The translations under genes and the position numbers were made by a program. Source: Acidimicrobiaceae bacterium (GTDB lineage Bacteria > Actinomycetota > Acidimicrobiia > Acidimicrobiales > RAAP-2). From it: a stretch of DNA of 64,000 nucleotides. Where the stretch lies: positions 1 through 64,000 of the forward strand of contig PMTF01000004.1 of assembly GCA_003167415.1 (NCBI GenBank), written 5' to 3'. This document shows positions 43,942 to 52,369 of the stretch, piece by piece. Position 1 is the stretch's first letter; the number at the start of each line of letters is the position of its first letter. The notes beneath the pieces were generated by a model, which was not told the DNA's origin, searched no databases, and was given only the letters and a program-made list of their open reading frames with translations.

Positions 43942-45303
43942 CTACGGGGTCGACTTGCACTCCGTGAGGCTGCAGTACCCGAGGGTCCCACCGACCGCCA
44001 CCGTCGTGCCGTTGGCCAAGAACTGGTCGTCTTCGAACGGGCCGAAAGCCGTCTGGTACGAGTCGAACTGGTATGAGCCACCTACTCCGATGTAGTGAAT
44101 CTTCTTACCAGCCTTCAGGTCCTTGAGGCCCGCGGCGTAGCTCGACACGTTGACCGCACCGTGTACACCCTCGGCGATCTTCAAGATATCGGCCTTGTAC
44201 TTCGACCCAGTGGTCGAATGCGCCATGTCCATGGCGAGCGCCGCCAGGTTGATGCCGTCATACAGGTGGACCGTGCCGTTCGCCGAGAGAAGCCCCGCGA
44301 AACTGGGTACGCCCTTGACCTTGCCGGCCTGCTCCAGAACCAACTTGTGGTACAGCGGGTACGCCGGACCGGATGCGTTGACCGTTTGGTTGTCCGCATC
44401 GAAGGCGGCAATGAAGTTCTGAACACCGATCGGGCCCGACGTGACGCCGGAGAAGAAGACCGGGTCGATCATGGCTGACGTTCCAATCGTCGGAATCATC
44501 TTGTTCCCGTTGAGTTGGTAGATCTCCGACAGAAGAGCCACGCCCGCCGCTCCCAATGCCTCCATAAGGATGGCGTCCGGGTGCGCCTGGACGATCGCCT
44601 GGGCTTCGGTCTGGAACGTTGAGGCCGTCATGTCGAGTGTCTCGTTGGAGACCACGGTCATACCGGCAGTCTTGATAGCTGCCTCGGCCGGGGCTACGAA
44701 GGTTTGGCTACCCGCGTCGTTGCCGAAGGCCAGGGCGATCTTCTTGTACGAGTGGCGCTTGGCAATTTGCACCATCGCTACCGAGTCAGCCGCGTCCGGC
44801 GGGACGAGTCGGAAGAAGTACGGGTAGTGGACCGCGTCGAACTCGGACTGTCCCGTCATGCAGAACGACACCGTCTTGTGAGCACCGAAGATTGGCACGA
44901 CCGTCGCGGCCTCGTCCGAGGTGCACCCGATCACGAGCACCAAGTTCGACGTCGTCGCGTACATCTGACGAACGGCGGGCACGGCGTCCGCGGGGTCGCC
45001 TCGAGTGTCGACCGTCTTGCACTTGACCTGCTTGCTCAACACGCCGCCGGCCGCGTTGATTGCCTGGGCCGCGGCGTAGCAGGCGGTCTCATACTTCGGC
45101 CCGAGTGCCGCGTCGGCGCCGGTGAAGGGTGCCACCGAGGCAATCGTGATCGAACCCTTGAACGACGTCGCGCCCGACGTTCCCTCCGCCACCGGCAGCG
45201 TCACCATTGAAGCGACGAGTGCCAGCACGGAGGCGACGAGAACGAGTCGCTTTCTGCTGTGATCGACGAGTCCTCCCCGTCGTGCCATCTTTGAAAACCG
45301 CAT
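43942..45303 (-). CDS. periplasmic-type binding protein, Leu/Ile/Val family
   Basis: The 453-residue exported protein has a signal peptide after a basic leader (LVLVASVLALVASMVTLP) and the Peripla_BP_6 layout: SITIASVAPFTGADAALGPK, INAAGGVL, VIGCTSDEAATVVPIFGAH, and YPYFFRLVPPD. It would deliver its ligand to the LivH/LivMG/LivF complex. ATG 45303 with AAGGGGG upstream is well placed. It follows the FAH-family enzyme gene by 52 bases; the pairing suggests uptake of an acid that the enzyme then hydrolyses. Ligand unknown. Confidence 0.85.
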   Translation of the reverse strand: MRFSKMARRGGLVDHSRKRLVLVASVLALVASMVTLPVAEGTSGATSFKGSITIASVAPFTGADAALGPKYETACYAAAQAINAAGGVLSKQVKCKTVDTRGDPADAVPAVRQMYATTSNLVLVIGCTSDEAATVVPIFGAHKTVSFCMTGQSEFDAVHYPYFFRLVPPDAADSVAMVQIAKRHSYKKIALAFGNDAGSQTFVAPAEAAIKTAGMTVVSNETLDMTASTFQTEAQAIVQAHPDAILMEALGAAGVALLSEIYQLNGNKMIPTIGTSAMIDPVFFSGVTSGPIGVQNFIAAFDADNQTVNASGPAYPLYHKLVLEQAGKVKGVPSFAGLLSANGTVHLYDGINLAALAMDMAHSTTGSKYKADILKIAEGVHGAVNVSSYAAGLKDLKAGKKIHYIGVGGSYQFDSYQTAFGPFEDDQFLANGTTVAVGGTLGYCSLTECKSTP

Positions 45304-45355
45304 CCTGCCCCCTTAACTAAATTGGTTTATCCCTGCTTGACGCAGTTCTACGCCG

Positions 45356-46261
45356 TTAGAAGTTCGTGGTGTCCACTTCCAACGGGCGCCAGGGCCAATC
45401 GGCCGGCGCGTCCTTCTCGGCGATCACGGTGTTGGAGATAGTCCCCACCCCTTCGACGAAGACTTCGATGACGTCGCCCGGTGTCAACCAGACCGGCGGG
45501 GTCCGCGCGAAGCCCACGCCGCCGGGTGTGCCGGTCGCAATGACGTCGCCCGGACGCAAGGTGGTGAAGCCCGAGAAGTACTCCACGGCGCGCGCGACGT
45601 TTACGATCATCATCGACGTGCGCGCCTCTTGCATGATCTCGCCGTTCAGCGTCGAACGGATGGCCACGTCGGAAATGTCGACCTCGTCGACGGTCACGAC
45701 TTCGGGCCCGATGGGCATCGTGCCCTCAAAGTTTTTGCCCGGCGTCCACTGTGTCGCCTTGCGTTGCCATTCGCGCGCCGATCCATCGTTCATGGCGGCG
45801 TACCCGAGGATCGATTCGTAAGCGTCCTTGGCGCGTATGTAACGTCCGCCCTTGCCGATGACGACCGCGACCTCGGCCTCGAAGTCAAAGCGCTCGGTGA
45901 GAGCTGGGGCCACGAGATCGTCGTAGGGGCCGATGACACTGCCCATGCCACGCACGAAGGACTCGGGCCACTTCGGAACTTCACGACCGCCTTCGATGGC
46001 GTGTTCGGCGTAGTTCACCCCGAGACAGAGAATCCGAGGGGTGTCGGGAGTCGCGGGACCAAACTGATGCTTCTCGACCTGAACCCCGGCCCGCTCGGAG
46101 GCGCCGCGCGCCGCGGCCAGTCCGGCGTCCCCGGCGTAGGCGAGACCCGCCAGGGTGGACAGTGTTTCGTTACCGGTCGCGTCGCCGACGTCGACGTAGC
46201 CTTCGGTCCCTTTGACGTGGAGCCTGAGGCCCCGATCAGTTCGAACAGTCGCGAAACGCAC
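45356..46261 (-). CDS. fumarylacetoacetate hydrolase-family enzyme
   Basis: The 301-residue enzyme has the FAH catalytic fold: ILCLGVNYAEHA, the metal ligand motif FEAEVAVVIGKGGR, MNDGSAREWQR, KNFEGTMPIGPEVV, and ATGTPGGVGFAR. Members hydrolyse C-C bonds of 2,4-diketo acids or hydrate 2-oxopent-4-enoates in aromatic or sugar-acid breakdown. GTG 46261, preceded by GGGGGTAGG, is preferred to the track start at 46333. It heads the liv-type operon and is divergent from a GntR regulator, with a candidate operator just upstream. Confidence 0.85.
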   Translation of the reverse strand: MRFATVRTDRGLRLHVKGTEGYVDVGDATGNETLSTLAGLAYAGDAGLAAARGASERAGVQVEKHQFGPATPDTPRILCLGVNYAEHAIEGGREVPKWPESFVRGMGSVIGPYDDLVAPALTERFDFEAEVAVVIGKGGRYIRAKDAYESILGYAAMNDGSAREWQRKATQWTPGKNFEGTMPIGPEVVTVDEVDISDVAIRSTLNGEIMQEARTSMMIVNVARAVEYFSGFTTLRPGDVIATGTPGGVGFARTPPVWLTPGDVIEVFVEGVGTISNTVIAEKDAPADWPWRPLEVDTTNF

Positions 46262-46287
46262 GCCTACCCCCAAAATTGGTTCAAAAG

Positions 46288-46303
46288 GTTGTATTGGTAC
46301 AAC
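46288..46303. promoter_or_regulatory. candidate GntR operator 1
   Basis: GTTGTA-TTGG-TACAAC is a perfect inverted repeat 27 bases upstream of the FAH-family gene start. It shares TATTGGTAC with the second site at 46509-46517, fitting a site for the divergent FadR-type regulator. Confidence 0.55.
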
Positions 46304-46512
46304 TAATTGGAGAGAACCTACTCGTTGCCACATCGCGTGTCAATGTAGGGGGCCTAATTATCAATGTAAAATCTTTTCAAAGGTTTTAAGCATTGGTAGC
46401 AGTGGTTGTGGATCTTCCGGGATAGTGTGCTCCCAATCTGAGGTAGGTTCTCAACGTCCCGCCTGTGATGAGGAGAAACAAGGCCTCGGACGAAGGGGCA
46501 GCACCAAGATAT

Positions 46513-46520
46513 TGGTACCA
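46513..46520. promoter_or_regulatory. candidate GntR operator 2
   Basis: TGGTACCA is a palindrome within ATATTGGTACCATTGG about 30 bases before the GntR start. FadR-type regulators often bind TGGTnnnACCA-like or TnGTnnnACnA sites, so autoregulation is plausible. Confidence 0.45.
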
Positions 46521-46552
46521 TTGGTTGAGTCTGATACACATTGAGGAGGGCC

Positions 46553-47263
46553 GTGCTCACACTCTCAAAGGATCAAATCCACGACGTCGCCGAGGTAGTG
46601 CTCCGCGACGCCGCCGAGCGCGGGCTCACCACTGGGTCCCAGCTTCCCACCGAGCGTTCACTGGCGAATTCGCTCTCTTCGTCACGCTCGGCCGTTCGCG
46701 GCGCCCTCGCGCTGCTCGAAGCCGTGGACGTCGTCTCGCGCGAAGTCGGGCGTGGAACGTATCTCAAATGCGATCCGCTCTCGGCAATGATCAGCCTCGA
46801 CAGCACCGCGATTACGTCCGTGGCCGTGCTCTACGACATTGGACCGAGTGACGTGATGGCGGCCCGCCAGGCCTTCGAGCCCATGGCGATGTTTATTGCG
46901 GTCGTCGAAGCAACCGAGACCGACTTCGAAGAGATCGCCCGTTGCGTCGACGCGTGTGAGCGCGCCGAGGACTACGACGAGTTCGAACACTGGGACTTGG
47001 CCTTCCACCGATCCCTGATGGAGGCGACCCACAATCCACTTCTCCTTCGCATGTACAGCCTCATCGAGGCGGCGCGCAAAGGCGATCTATGGGGTTCGAT
47101 GAAACGCCGAGGTGACACGCACGAACGACGCCACTGCTCCTACGTCCAGCACGCCGCAATCTACGAGGCCCTGCGCAATCGCGACGGGCGCGGCGCGCAG
47201 GAGGCGATGAGTGCTCACCTCGAGTACGTGTCGAACTTCCTACGTGAGAACTCACGCCGCTAG
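46553..47263 (+). CDS. GntR-family regulator with FCD domain
   Basis: The 236-residue protein has an N-terminal winged helix (PTERSLANSLSSSRSAVRGA, LLEAVDVVSREVGRGTYL) and an all-helical FCD ligand domain (about 90-225, with FEHWDLAFHRSLMEATHN carrying the conserved Asp and His metal-site residues). It should repress the divergent FAH/liv operon and respond to a carboxylate ligand. The track uses TTG 46541, but that codon sits before the AGGAGG; GTG 46553 follows that RBS closely. Confidence 0.85.
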   Translation: MLTLSKDQIHDVAEVVLRDAAERGLTTGSQLPTERSLANSLSSSRSAVRGALALLEAVDVVSREVGRGTYLKCDPLSAMISLDSTAITSVAVLYDIGPSDVMAARQAFEPMAMFIAVVEATETDFEEIARCVDACERAEDYDEFEHWDLAFHRSLMEATHNPLLLRMYSLIEAARKGDLWGSMKRRGDTHERRHCSYVQHAAIYEALRNRDGRGAQEAMSAHLEYVSNFLRENSRR

Positions 47264-47336
47264 TCGCGTAGTCCGACAATCAGCAACTCGACGAAAGTCC
47301 CCGTTGTTCGAAGGGAACTCCGACGCCGCACGTCAA

Positions 47337-48365
47337 TCAACCGACGGTCTTGACGACGTCACGAAAGCGAGCTTCGGCCTCCGCGCGGTTGTCCGTCGAA
47401 GCGAGGGCGAGCGAGAGGGCGACACGGGCCTTCAAGCCGTCCAGTGCGCCCGCCGACGTGAGACCGCGGTTGCACAAGTCGATCTCGGAGCCGGCGAATC
47501 CGTAGGTCGACTCGAGCACGACGCCGGCGCCGGTGCGCGACGCGAGCACGATCGGCATCGTGAGTAGGAGTTCGCTGAGCGGCTCAACCATTGGCTCCGG
47601 AACGTGACCGCCGCCGAATCCTTCGACGACGAGGCCGCGATATCCCAGGCCCGCCAGCGCCGATACCATCCGCCCGTCGTCGGCCAGAGCGCATCGCACG
47701 AGGGCGACCGGCGCGACGTCACCCTTGGGACGCGCCATGGCGAGTGGCTCGACGCGGGTGTAGAAGTGGGCTCGGTCCTCAACGACGACCCCGATCGGAC
47801 CGCACTGGGGTGAGGCGAACGCCGACAGACTCGAGGCGTGCATCTTGCGAACGAATCGTGCCGCGTGGATCTCATCGTTCATGACCACCAGGGATCCCAA
47901 GCCCCTCGCGTGCGGCGACACGGCGACGGCGACGGCGGCTCGAACGTTCGCCGGGCCGTCGGCTCCCGGAAGGGACGGGTTACGCATCGCCCCGGTCACC
48001 ACGACCGGACGTTCGTCATCGACGAGTAAGTCAAACGCAAAGGCGGTCTCTTCAATATTGTCGGTCCCCTGCGTCACGACTACACCGTCGACGCCGCTAG
48101 CAAAGGCGTCGCGAATCGCGTCGCTGATTTCGATCAAATCGGCGAAGGAGAAATTGGCTGACGCCATCTGACGCAAGGTGCGACTCTCGACATGGGCGAC
48201 CGACTCGAGGCCCGGGACCGACAGGATAAGCGTGCTCGCCTCGACGCTCGGCACGACACCGGCCGACGAGTCCTCGGTCGGCAGCGACGCTATTGTCCCG
48301 CCCAGGCCGAAGAGGGCCACTCGACCAATGTCGTCTCGATTTCCCCTGCGATCGTGCTCACTCAT
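47337..48365 (-). CDS. L-asparaginase (type I/II family)
   Basis: The 342-residue enzyme would hydrolyse L-asparagine to aspartate and ammonia. Catalytic motifs are present: GLGGTIAS with the first Thr, VVTQGTDNIEETAF with the second Thr-Asp pair, and VVTGAMRNPSLPGADGPAN. There is no signal peptide, so it is cytosolic. ATG 48365 is chosen because AAGGATGGAG stands just before it. Related enzymes also act on glutamine. It is divergent from the phosphoesterase gene. Confidence 0.85.
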   Translation of the reverse strand: MSEHDRRGNRDDIGRVALFGLGGTIASLPTEDSSAGVVPSVEASTLILSVPGLESVAHVESRTLRQMASANFSFADLIEISDAIRDAFASGVDGVVVTQGTDNIEETAFAFDLLVDDERPVVVTGAMRNPSLPGADGPANVRAAVAVAVSPHARGLGSLVVMNDEIHAARFVRKMHASSLSAFASPQCGPIGVVVEDRAHFYTRVEPLAMARPKGDVAPVALVRCALADDGRMVSALAGLGYRGLVVEGFGGGHVPEPMVEPLSELLLTMPIVLASRTGAGVVLESTYGFAGSEIDLCNRGLTSAGALDGLKARVALSLALASTDNRAEAEARFRDVVKTVG

Positions 48366-48455
48366 AACTCCATCCTTCCCCAAAAAGAGTCCCCGGGCGC
48401 TAGTAGTCCACGGCGAGGACTACCCGGCGGACACCGTGAGGACGGTTCGTTCACC

Positions 48456-49394
48456 ATGAAGACGTGGCGTTCGAACTCGTGCACCGCGTCAATCGAACGG
48501 CGTCAGAATGGGGATGTGACTTTTCGTAGGTTGACGTGCGGGATCACGGTGATCATGCTGTTTCTCGCGTTGATGGCGCCGGATTCGAACGGAGCAACGT
48601 CGAAGCAGATCCCGGTGACGTCGCCGTGCGGCGTTGCCGGAACCGTTCACTACAGCCACGTGGTCTGGATCATGCTGGAGAACGTCGGCTACTCAATCGT
48701 CGGCTCACCGAGCGCCCCGTACTTCAATCAGCTCGCGTCGGGGTGCGGATTGGCCACGAACGACTACGCGATTTCGCACCCCAGCTTGCCGAATTACATC
48801 GCCTTGACGTCGGGCTCTACGCAAGGAATCAGTGACGACGGTGAGCCGAGTTCGCATCCTCTCCGCGCGCCGAGCATCTTCTCGGAACTGGGTTCGAACT
48901 GGAAAGCACTGGTGGAATCCATGCCCACCGCGTGCGATCACGTCACCAGTGGTCAGTACGCGGCGCGGCACAATCCCGCCGTCTATTACACACGAGCGGC
49001 GACTTCATGTCGGCGACAGGACGTCCCGATGAGTCTGCCCTTGAGGCTCAGCGAGGGTTTCACCATGATCGTGCCCAACATTTGTGATGACATGCACAAT
49101 AGCCCGGTCGCGACTGGCGACACGTGGCTTCGACGGATCGTCCCTTTGATACTCGCGAGCTCGCAGTATCAATCGCGCTCTTTGATCCTGTTCATTACGT
49201 TCGACGAGAATGACGCGATGGCGTCCAACCAGATTCCGACGCTCGTCATCGCTCCGTCCGTACCTCAAGGGAAGCGAGTCGCCCTCCGATTTACGCACTA
49301 CTCACTCTTGAAAACGACCGAGACACTCCTGCACGTCGGACCACTCGGTCAAGCGAGAACCGCGCGATCAATGATCGCACCATTTCACCTCTAG
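48456..49394 (+). CDS. secreted phosphoesterase (acid phosphatase/phospholipase C-like family)
   Basis: The 312-residue exported protein has a signal segment (LTCGITVIMLFLALMAP) and the phosphoesterase-family start VVWIMLENVGYSIVGSPSAP followed by ISHPSLPNYIALTSG. The C-terminal FITFDENDA and FTHYSLLKTTETLL motifs supply further metal ligands. It probably releases phosphate from esters outside the cell. The track start at 48192 lies antisense to asparaginase; ATG 48456 is more likely, though its RBS (GAGGA, 13 bases upstream) is distant. Confidence 0.8.
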   Translation: MKTWRSNSCTASIERRQNGDVTFRRLTCGITVIMLFLALMAPDSNGATSKQIPVTSPCGVAGTVHYSHVVWIMLENVGYSIVGSPSAPYFNQLASGCGLATNDYAISHPSLPNYIALTSGSTQGISDDGEPSSHPLRAPSIFSELGSNWKALVESMPTACDHVTSGQYAARHNPAVYYTRAATSCRRQDVPMSLPLRLSEGFTMIVPNICDDMHNSPVATGDTWLRRIVPLILASSQYQSRSLILFITFDENDAMASNQIPTLVIAPSVPQGKRVALRFTHYSLLKTTETLLHVGPLGQARTARSMIAPFHL

Positions 49395-49636
49395 CGACTG
49401 AGCTCAGTGACCAGTACAGCGATTTGTCCATGGTGGTTCACTCCGTCTCGCCCGCGGCGTCACGCACCGTCACCCGTCACTCGCTCCCGCGCCCGACGGC
49501 CCTCATATTCATTGTCTTTCGCGCAGCCTCCTCCGCCATTGGACTGCTCGACGGTCGTCGAGTCTGAAAGGGCCGCGACGGACATTCAGTTCTGTCGGTC
49601 TAGCGTTGTGTCCATCCACCACTCCAGGAGCGTTTC

Positions 49637-51373
49637 ATGCCGGGCATGAATCCCAACAAGATCAACTTGAGTAACTCGCTGATCGTCGGGCTCTTCCGTC
49701 ACGCACTGTTCGTCTCGGGCCTGTTTCGCCTCACCGTCATCGCCGTGGTGTTGATGCTGCTACTGGTGCTCACGAGACGCATACTCCAGTTCAATCTTTC
49801 GACCGACGGGGCGAACGAGCCGCGGGCACGCACCTACCTCCGCTGGGGCTTTGGGGCGATTTGGCTCATCGACGGCGTTCTTCAGTTTCAGGTTTCGATG
49901 CCCCTCGGCCTCGCGAACAACGTGGTTGCGCCACTCACCACCAACACTCCGTCGTGGCTCCATTCTCTTATGGAGCACGGCATCTTCATCTGGAACAGTC
50001 ACCCGATCAACTTGGCCGTCGGCGTGGCGTGGTTGCAGATCGGTATCGGTCTCGCCCTCCTCGTGTCGAACGGGTTCACGAGCCGTTGGGCGGGACTGGT
50101 GTCCGCGCTCTGGGCGGCCTTGGTCTGGCTCATCGGAAACGGCGCCGGCGGCATCTTCGTTACCGGAGCCTCGTTCCTCTTCGGCTGGCCGGGCGCCACG
50201 TTCTTCTACGCGATGGCCGGCGTGTGGCTGTTTCTCAAGCCGGAGACCTTTCGCCGATGGTTCTCGCTCGTCACGTTGCGCGTCATCGCGGTCATCGTGG
50301 CCCTCGGGGCGCTGCTGCAACTGTTGCCTTCGACAGAGTTCTGGCACGGCGGCAACTCCAACGCCCTCACTGCGATGACGTCGTTCATGACCAAGATCTC
50401 CCAGCCCCATTGGCTGGCGTGGTTGTCCCGGGGTGTCGGCACTATCGCCGGATCGATTGGCGGCGGATTCAACATCATCGTGGTGCTGTGGCTGGTCGTC
50501 TGCGCCGGCGGACTTTGGGTCGCCGAGACCAAAGGGTGGCGTTGGCCGGTCTGGACGTTGGTCGCGGGTTGTCTGTTTTTCTGGTTGACGGCGCAAGATA
50601 CCTCGCTCTTTGGCGGGCTCTCCACCGACTTCAACTCACTGCTGCCTTTGGCGGTGCTCACCGGGTGCGCGTTGCCGTCGTTACAGAACGCTCCCGCGCT
50701 TCCGCACCGACTTCCGCGAGAGCTCACGGCGAGCACGGGCGCCGTCGTGGCGACCTTCGCTACCGCCATGATCGTCTATTCCACCGCGCTCATGGCCACC
50801 TCTTCGTTCGCGAGCGCCGAGACGACGCTCTATCAAGCCCAAAATGGTGTGGCGTCGGCGACGTCAACCAAGGCTGCGAATTTCACGCTCACGGACCAGT
50901 TCGACAAGACCTACTCGTTCGGTGAGCACCGTGGTTACGTCACGCTCTTGACCTTCCTGGACCCGCGCTGTTGGACGGACTGCCCGTTGCTGGCCCAACA
51001 ACTGAAAGTCCTTCGCGCCGACCTGCCGGCGAATTCGAAGCTCGACATCGTGGCGGTGGCGGCCGATCCCTACCACGAGCAACTCAGTGACCTCCGCCAC
51101 TTCATCGCGATACGCGGGCTGACCCACGTATCGAACTTCTATTTCGTCACTGGCCCGCTTTCGGCCGTTCGAAAGGTCTGGGCTGACTACGGGATCGGCG
51201 TGTCGATGACCAAGTCGGACGTGATGAGCATCCACTCGGACTACATGTTCATCATCGACTCGAAACACGAGGTCCGATGGATTATCCCCGATGACCCGAT
51301 TGCCAGTTCCTCCGGGAGCGCCTCGGCGGTGTCCGAGTTGCGGGACCTGCTCGCCGACGAGGGTGTCCACTGA
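49637..51373 (+). CDS. DoxX-like membrane protein fused to SCO/thioredoxin-like domain
   Basis: The 578-residue protein joins two modules. Residues 20-400 have about 10 helices with DoxX-like phrases (YLRWGFGAIWLIDGVLQFQV). Residues 415-578 are a SCO1/SenC-like thioredoxin fold: TLTDQFDKTYSFGEHRGYV, the copper-binding Cys-x3-Cys in DPRCWTDCPLL, VAADPYH and the distal His in SDVMSIHSDYMFIID. The C-terminal part would lie outside the membrane and deliver copper or reduce CuA cysteines of the adjacent cox genes. ATG 49637 with CCAGGAG upstream. The fusion is unusual. Confidence 0.75.
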   Translation: MPGMNPNKINLSNSLIVGLFRHALFVSGLFRLTVIAVVLMLLLVLTRRILQFNLSTDGANEPRARTYLRWGFGAIWLIDGVLQFQVSMPLGLANNVVAPLTTNTPSWLHSLMEHGIFIWNSHPINLAVGVAWLQIGIGLALLVSNGFTSRWAGLVSALWAALVWLIGNGAGGIFVTGASFLFGWPGATFFYAMAGVWLFLKPETFRRWFSLVTLRVIAVIVALGALLQLLPSTEFWHGGNSNALTAMTSFMTKISQPHWLAWLSRGVGTIAGSIGGGFNIIVVLWLVVCAGGLWVAETKGWRWPVWTLVAGCLFFWLTAQDTSLFGGLSTDFNSLLPLAVLTGCALPSLQNAPALPHRLPRELTASTGAVVATFATAMIVYSTALMATSSFASAETTLYQAQNGVASATSTKAANFTLTDQFDKTYSFGEHRGYVTLLTFLDPRCWTDCPLLAQQLKVLRADLPANSKLDIVAVAADPYHEQLSDLRHFIAIRGLTHVSNFYFVTGPLSAVRKVWADYGIGVSMTKSDVMSIHSDYMFIIDSKHEVRWIIPDDPIASSSGSASAVSELRDLLADEGVH

Positions 51374-51688
51374 GGTCACGGAGTTACCGGACCCGGTCAA
51401 GGCCGGTTCGTTTCTCAACTCTTCATTGCGAAACCACCGCCATATATATGGCGCATCCGACGAAGTGACTCATTCGGAGCCAATGGGCCACGAAAAGGTG
51501 GCACCCGAGCACCACAAAGGCGCTTGAAACCAAAGCCAGAGTGTCGTTCAGTTTCGGTCGGAACAGGCTCTTGCGTATCCCAAGAATTCTCTTATCTTTG
51601 GTGAATTCAGGTCTTCCCATTTGTCATGGGTGTCGGTAATCTAGGTTTGGAGTTCCACCAGGGACCCCCTGTCGCGAGGAGTCTAGTT
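51374..51688. other. intergenic region before the cox operon
   Basis: 315 bases holding the likely cox promoter. The clearest signal is a 14-base palindrome at 51439-51452. No terminator for the upstream gene is evident. Confidence 0.45.
51439..51452. promoter_or_regulatory. 14-base palindrome upstream of cox genes
   Basis: GCCATATATATGGC is fully symmetric and lies 237 bases before the first cox-region start. It could be a regulator site; no cognate regulator is visible. Confidence 0.35.
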
Positions 51689-52369
51689 ATGTCAAGGGGG
51701 GGGAGACTGGCTACAGTTCTTGGGCTCTTCCTGGTTGTCGTGGGTCTCGTCGTGTGGGCAGTTGCCTCTCTTCTGAATCCCGGCGTTCCAGGCGGCGTGG
51801 TCAACTTTACGAAGACCCAGGCCGCGGGCCAACCAGTGCAATTGACTGTGCAAACGGTCGGATCGATCGGTTTCGGCGCACACCCCACCTGGGTGTCCTA
51901 CTTGGTAAAGGACCCGACGTCCGGCAAGTGGATTCACGCCACGTCATGGGAGTTGCCGGCCCACACTTTGGTCAACATGACGATCGATCAGTACGACAGC
52001 GGTAGCCCTCTTCGCAACCAAGAGTGGGGCCAAGTGTTGGGAACCATTGGGAGCACCGCAACCCTCAACGGCACGAGCTTCAGCGTTTATAACTCGAACA
52101 CGGGTAATGGCGTTGGCCACACGTTCGCGATCCCGACGCTCAACATCAGCGTCCCCTTGGTGGGCGTGAGTGGTAATCCGTGCGGCGCGGCGCCGTGTCA
52201 CTTCAATTCGCCGCACAACGTCGAAACGTTCAGCTTTAAGACCCCGGGGGCCGGCAGCTACAACTGGCAGTGCTTCGTGCCGTGTGCGTTGGGTTACCTA
52301 TTTGGAAACGGGGGCGCGATGTCGACTCAGAACTACATGGGCGGCGAGCTGGAAGTGGTGAATTCATAA
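51689..52369 (+). CDS. membrane-anchored cupredoxin-like protein
   Basis: The 226-residue protein has an N-terminal helix (LATVLGLFLVVVGLVVWAVA) and an extracytoplasmic cupredoxin-like domain. A His in GHTFAIPTLNISVPLVG and a Cys pair in NWQCFVPCALGY, followed by GGAMSTQNYMGGELEV, give likely His/Cys/Met copper ligands. The Cys-x3-Cys spacing recalls CuA but the following His is missing. ATG 51689 (GAGGAG seven bases before it) is preferred to 51626. Its stop overlaps the coxB start (TAATG), so it belongs to the oxidase operon, perhaps as an electron donor or copper carrier. Confidence 0.7.
   Translation: MSRGGRLATVLGLFLVVVGLVVWAVASLLNPGVPGGVVNFTKTQAAGQPVQLTVQTVGSIGFGAHPTWVSYLVKDPTSGKWIHATSWELPAHTLVNMTIDQYDSGSPLRNQEWGQVLGTIGSTATLNGTSFSVYNSNTGNGVGHTFAIPTLNISVPLVGVSGNPCGAAPCHFNSPHNVETFSFKTPGAGSYNWQCFVPCALGYLFGNGGAMSTQNYMGGELEVVNS

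Noticed and set aside
49760-50596. 278-residue minus-strand ORF opposite the DoxX-SCO gene
   Set aside because: Composition is Arg/Glu/Pro-rich and it mirrors a well-supported membrane protein; no RBS or family.
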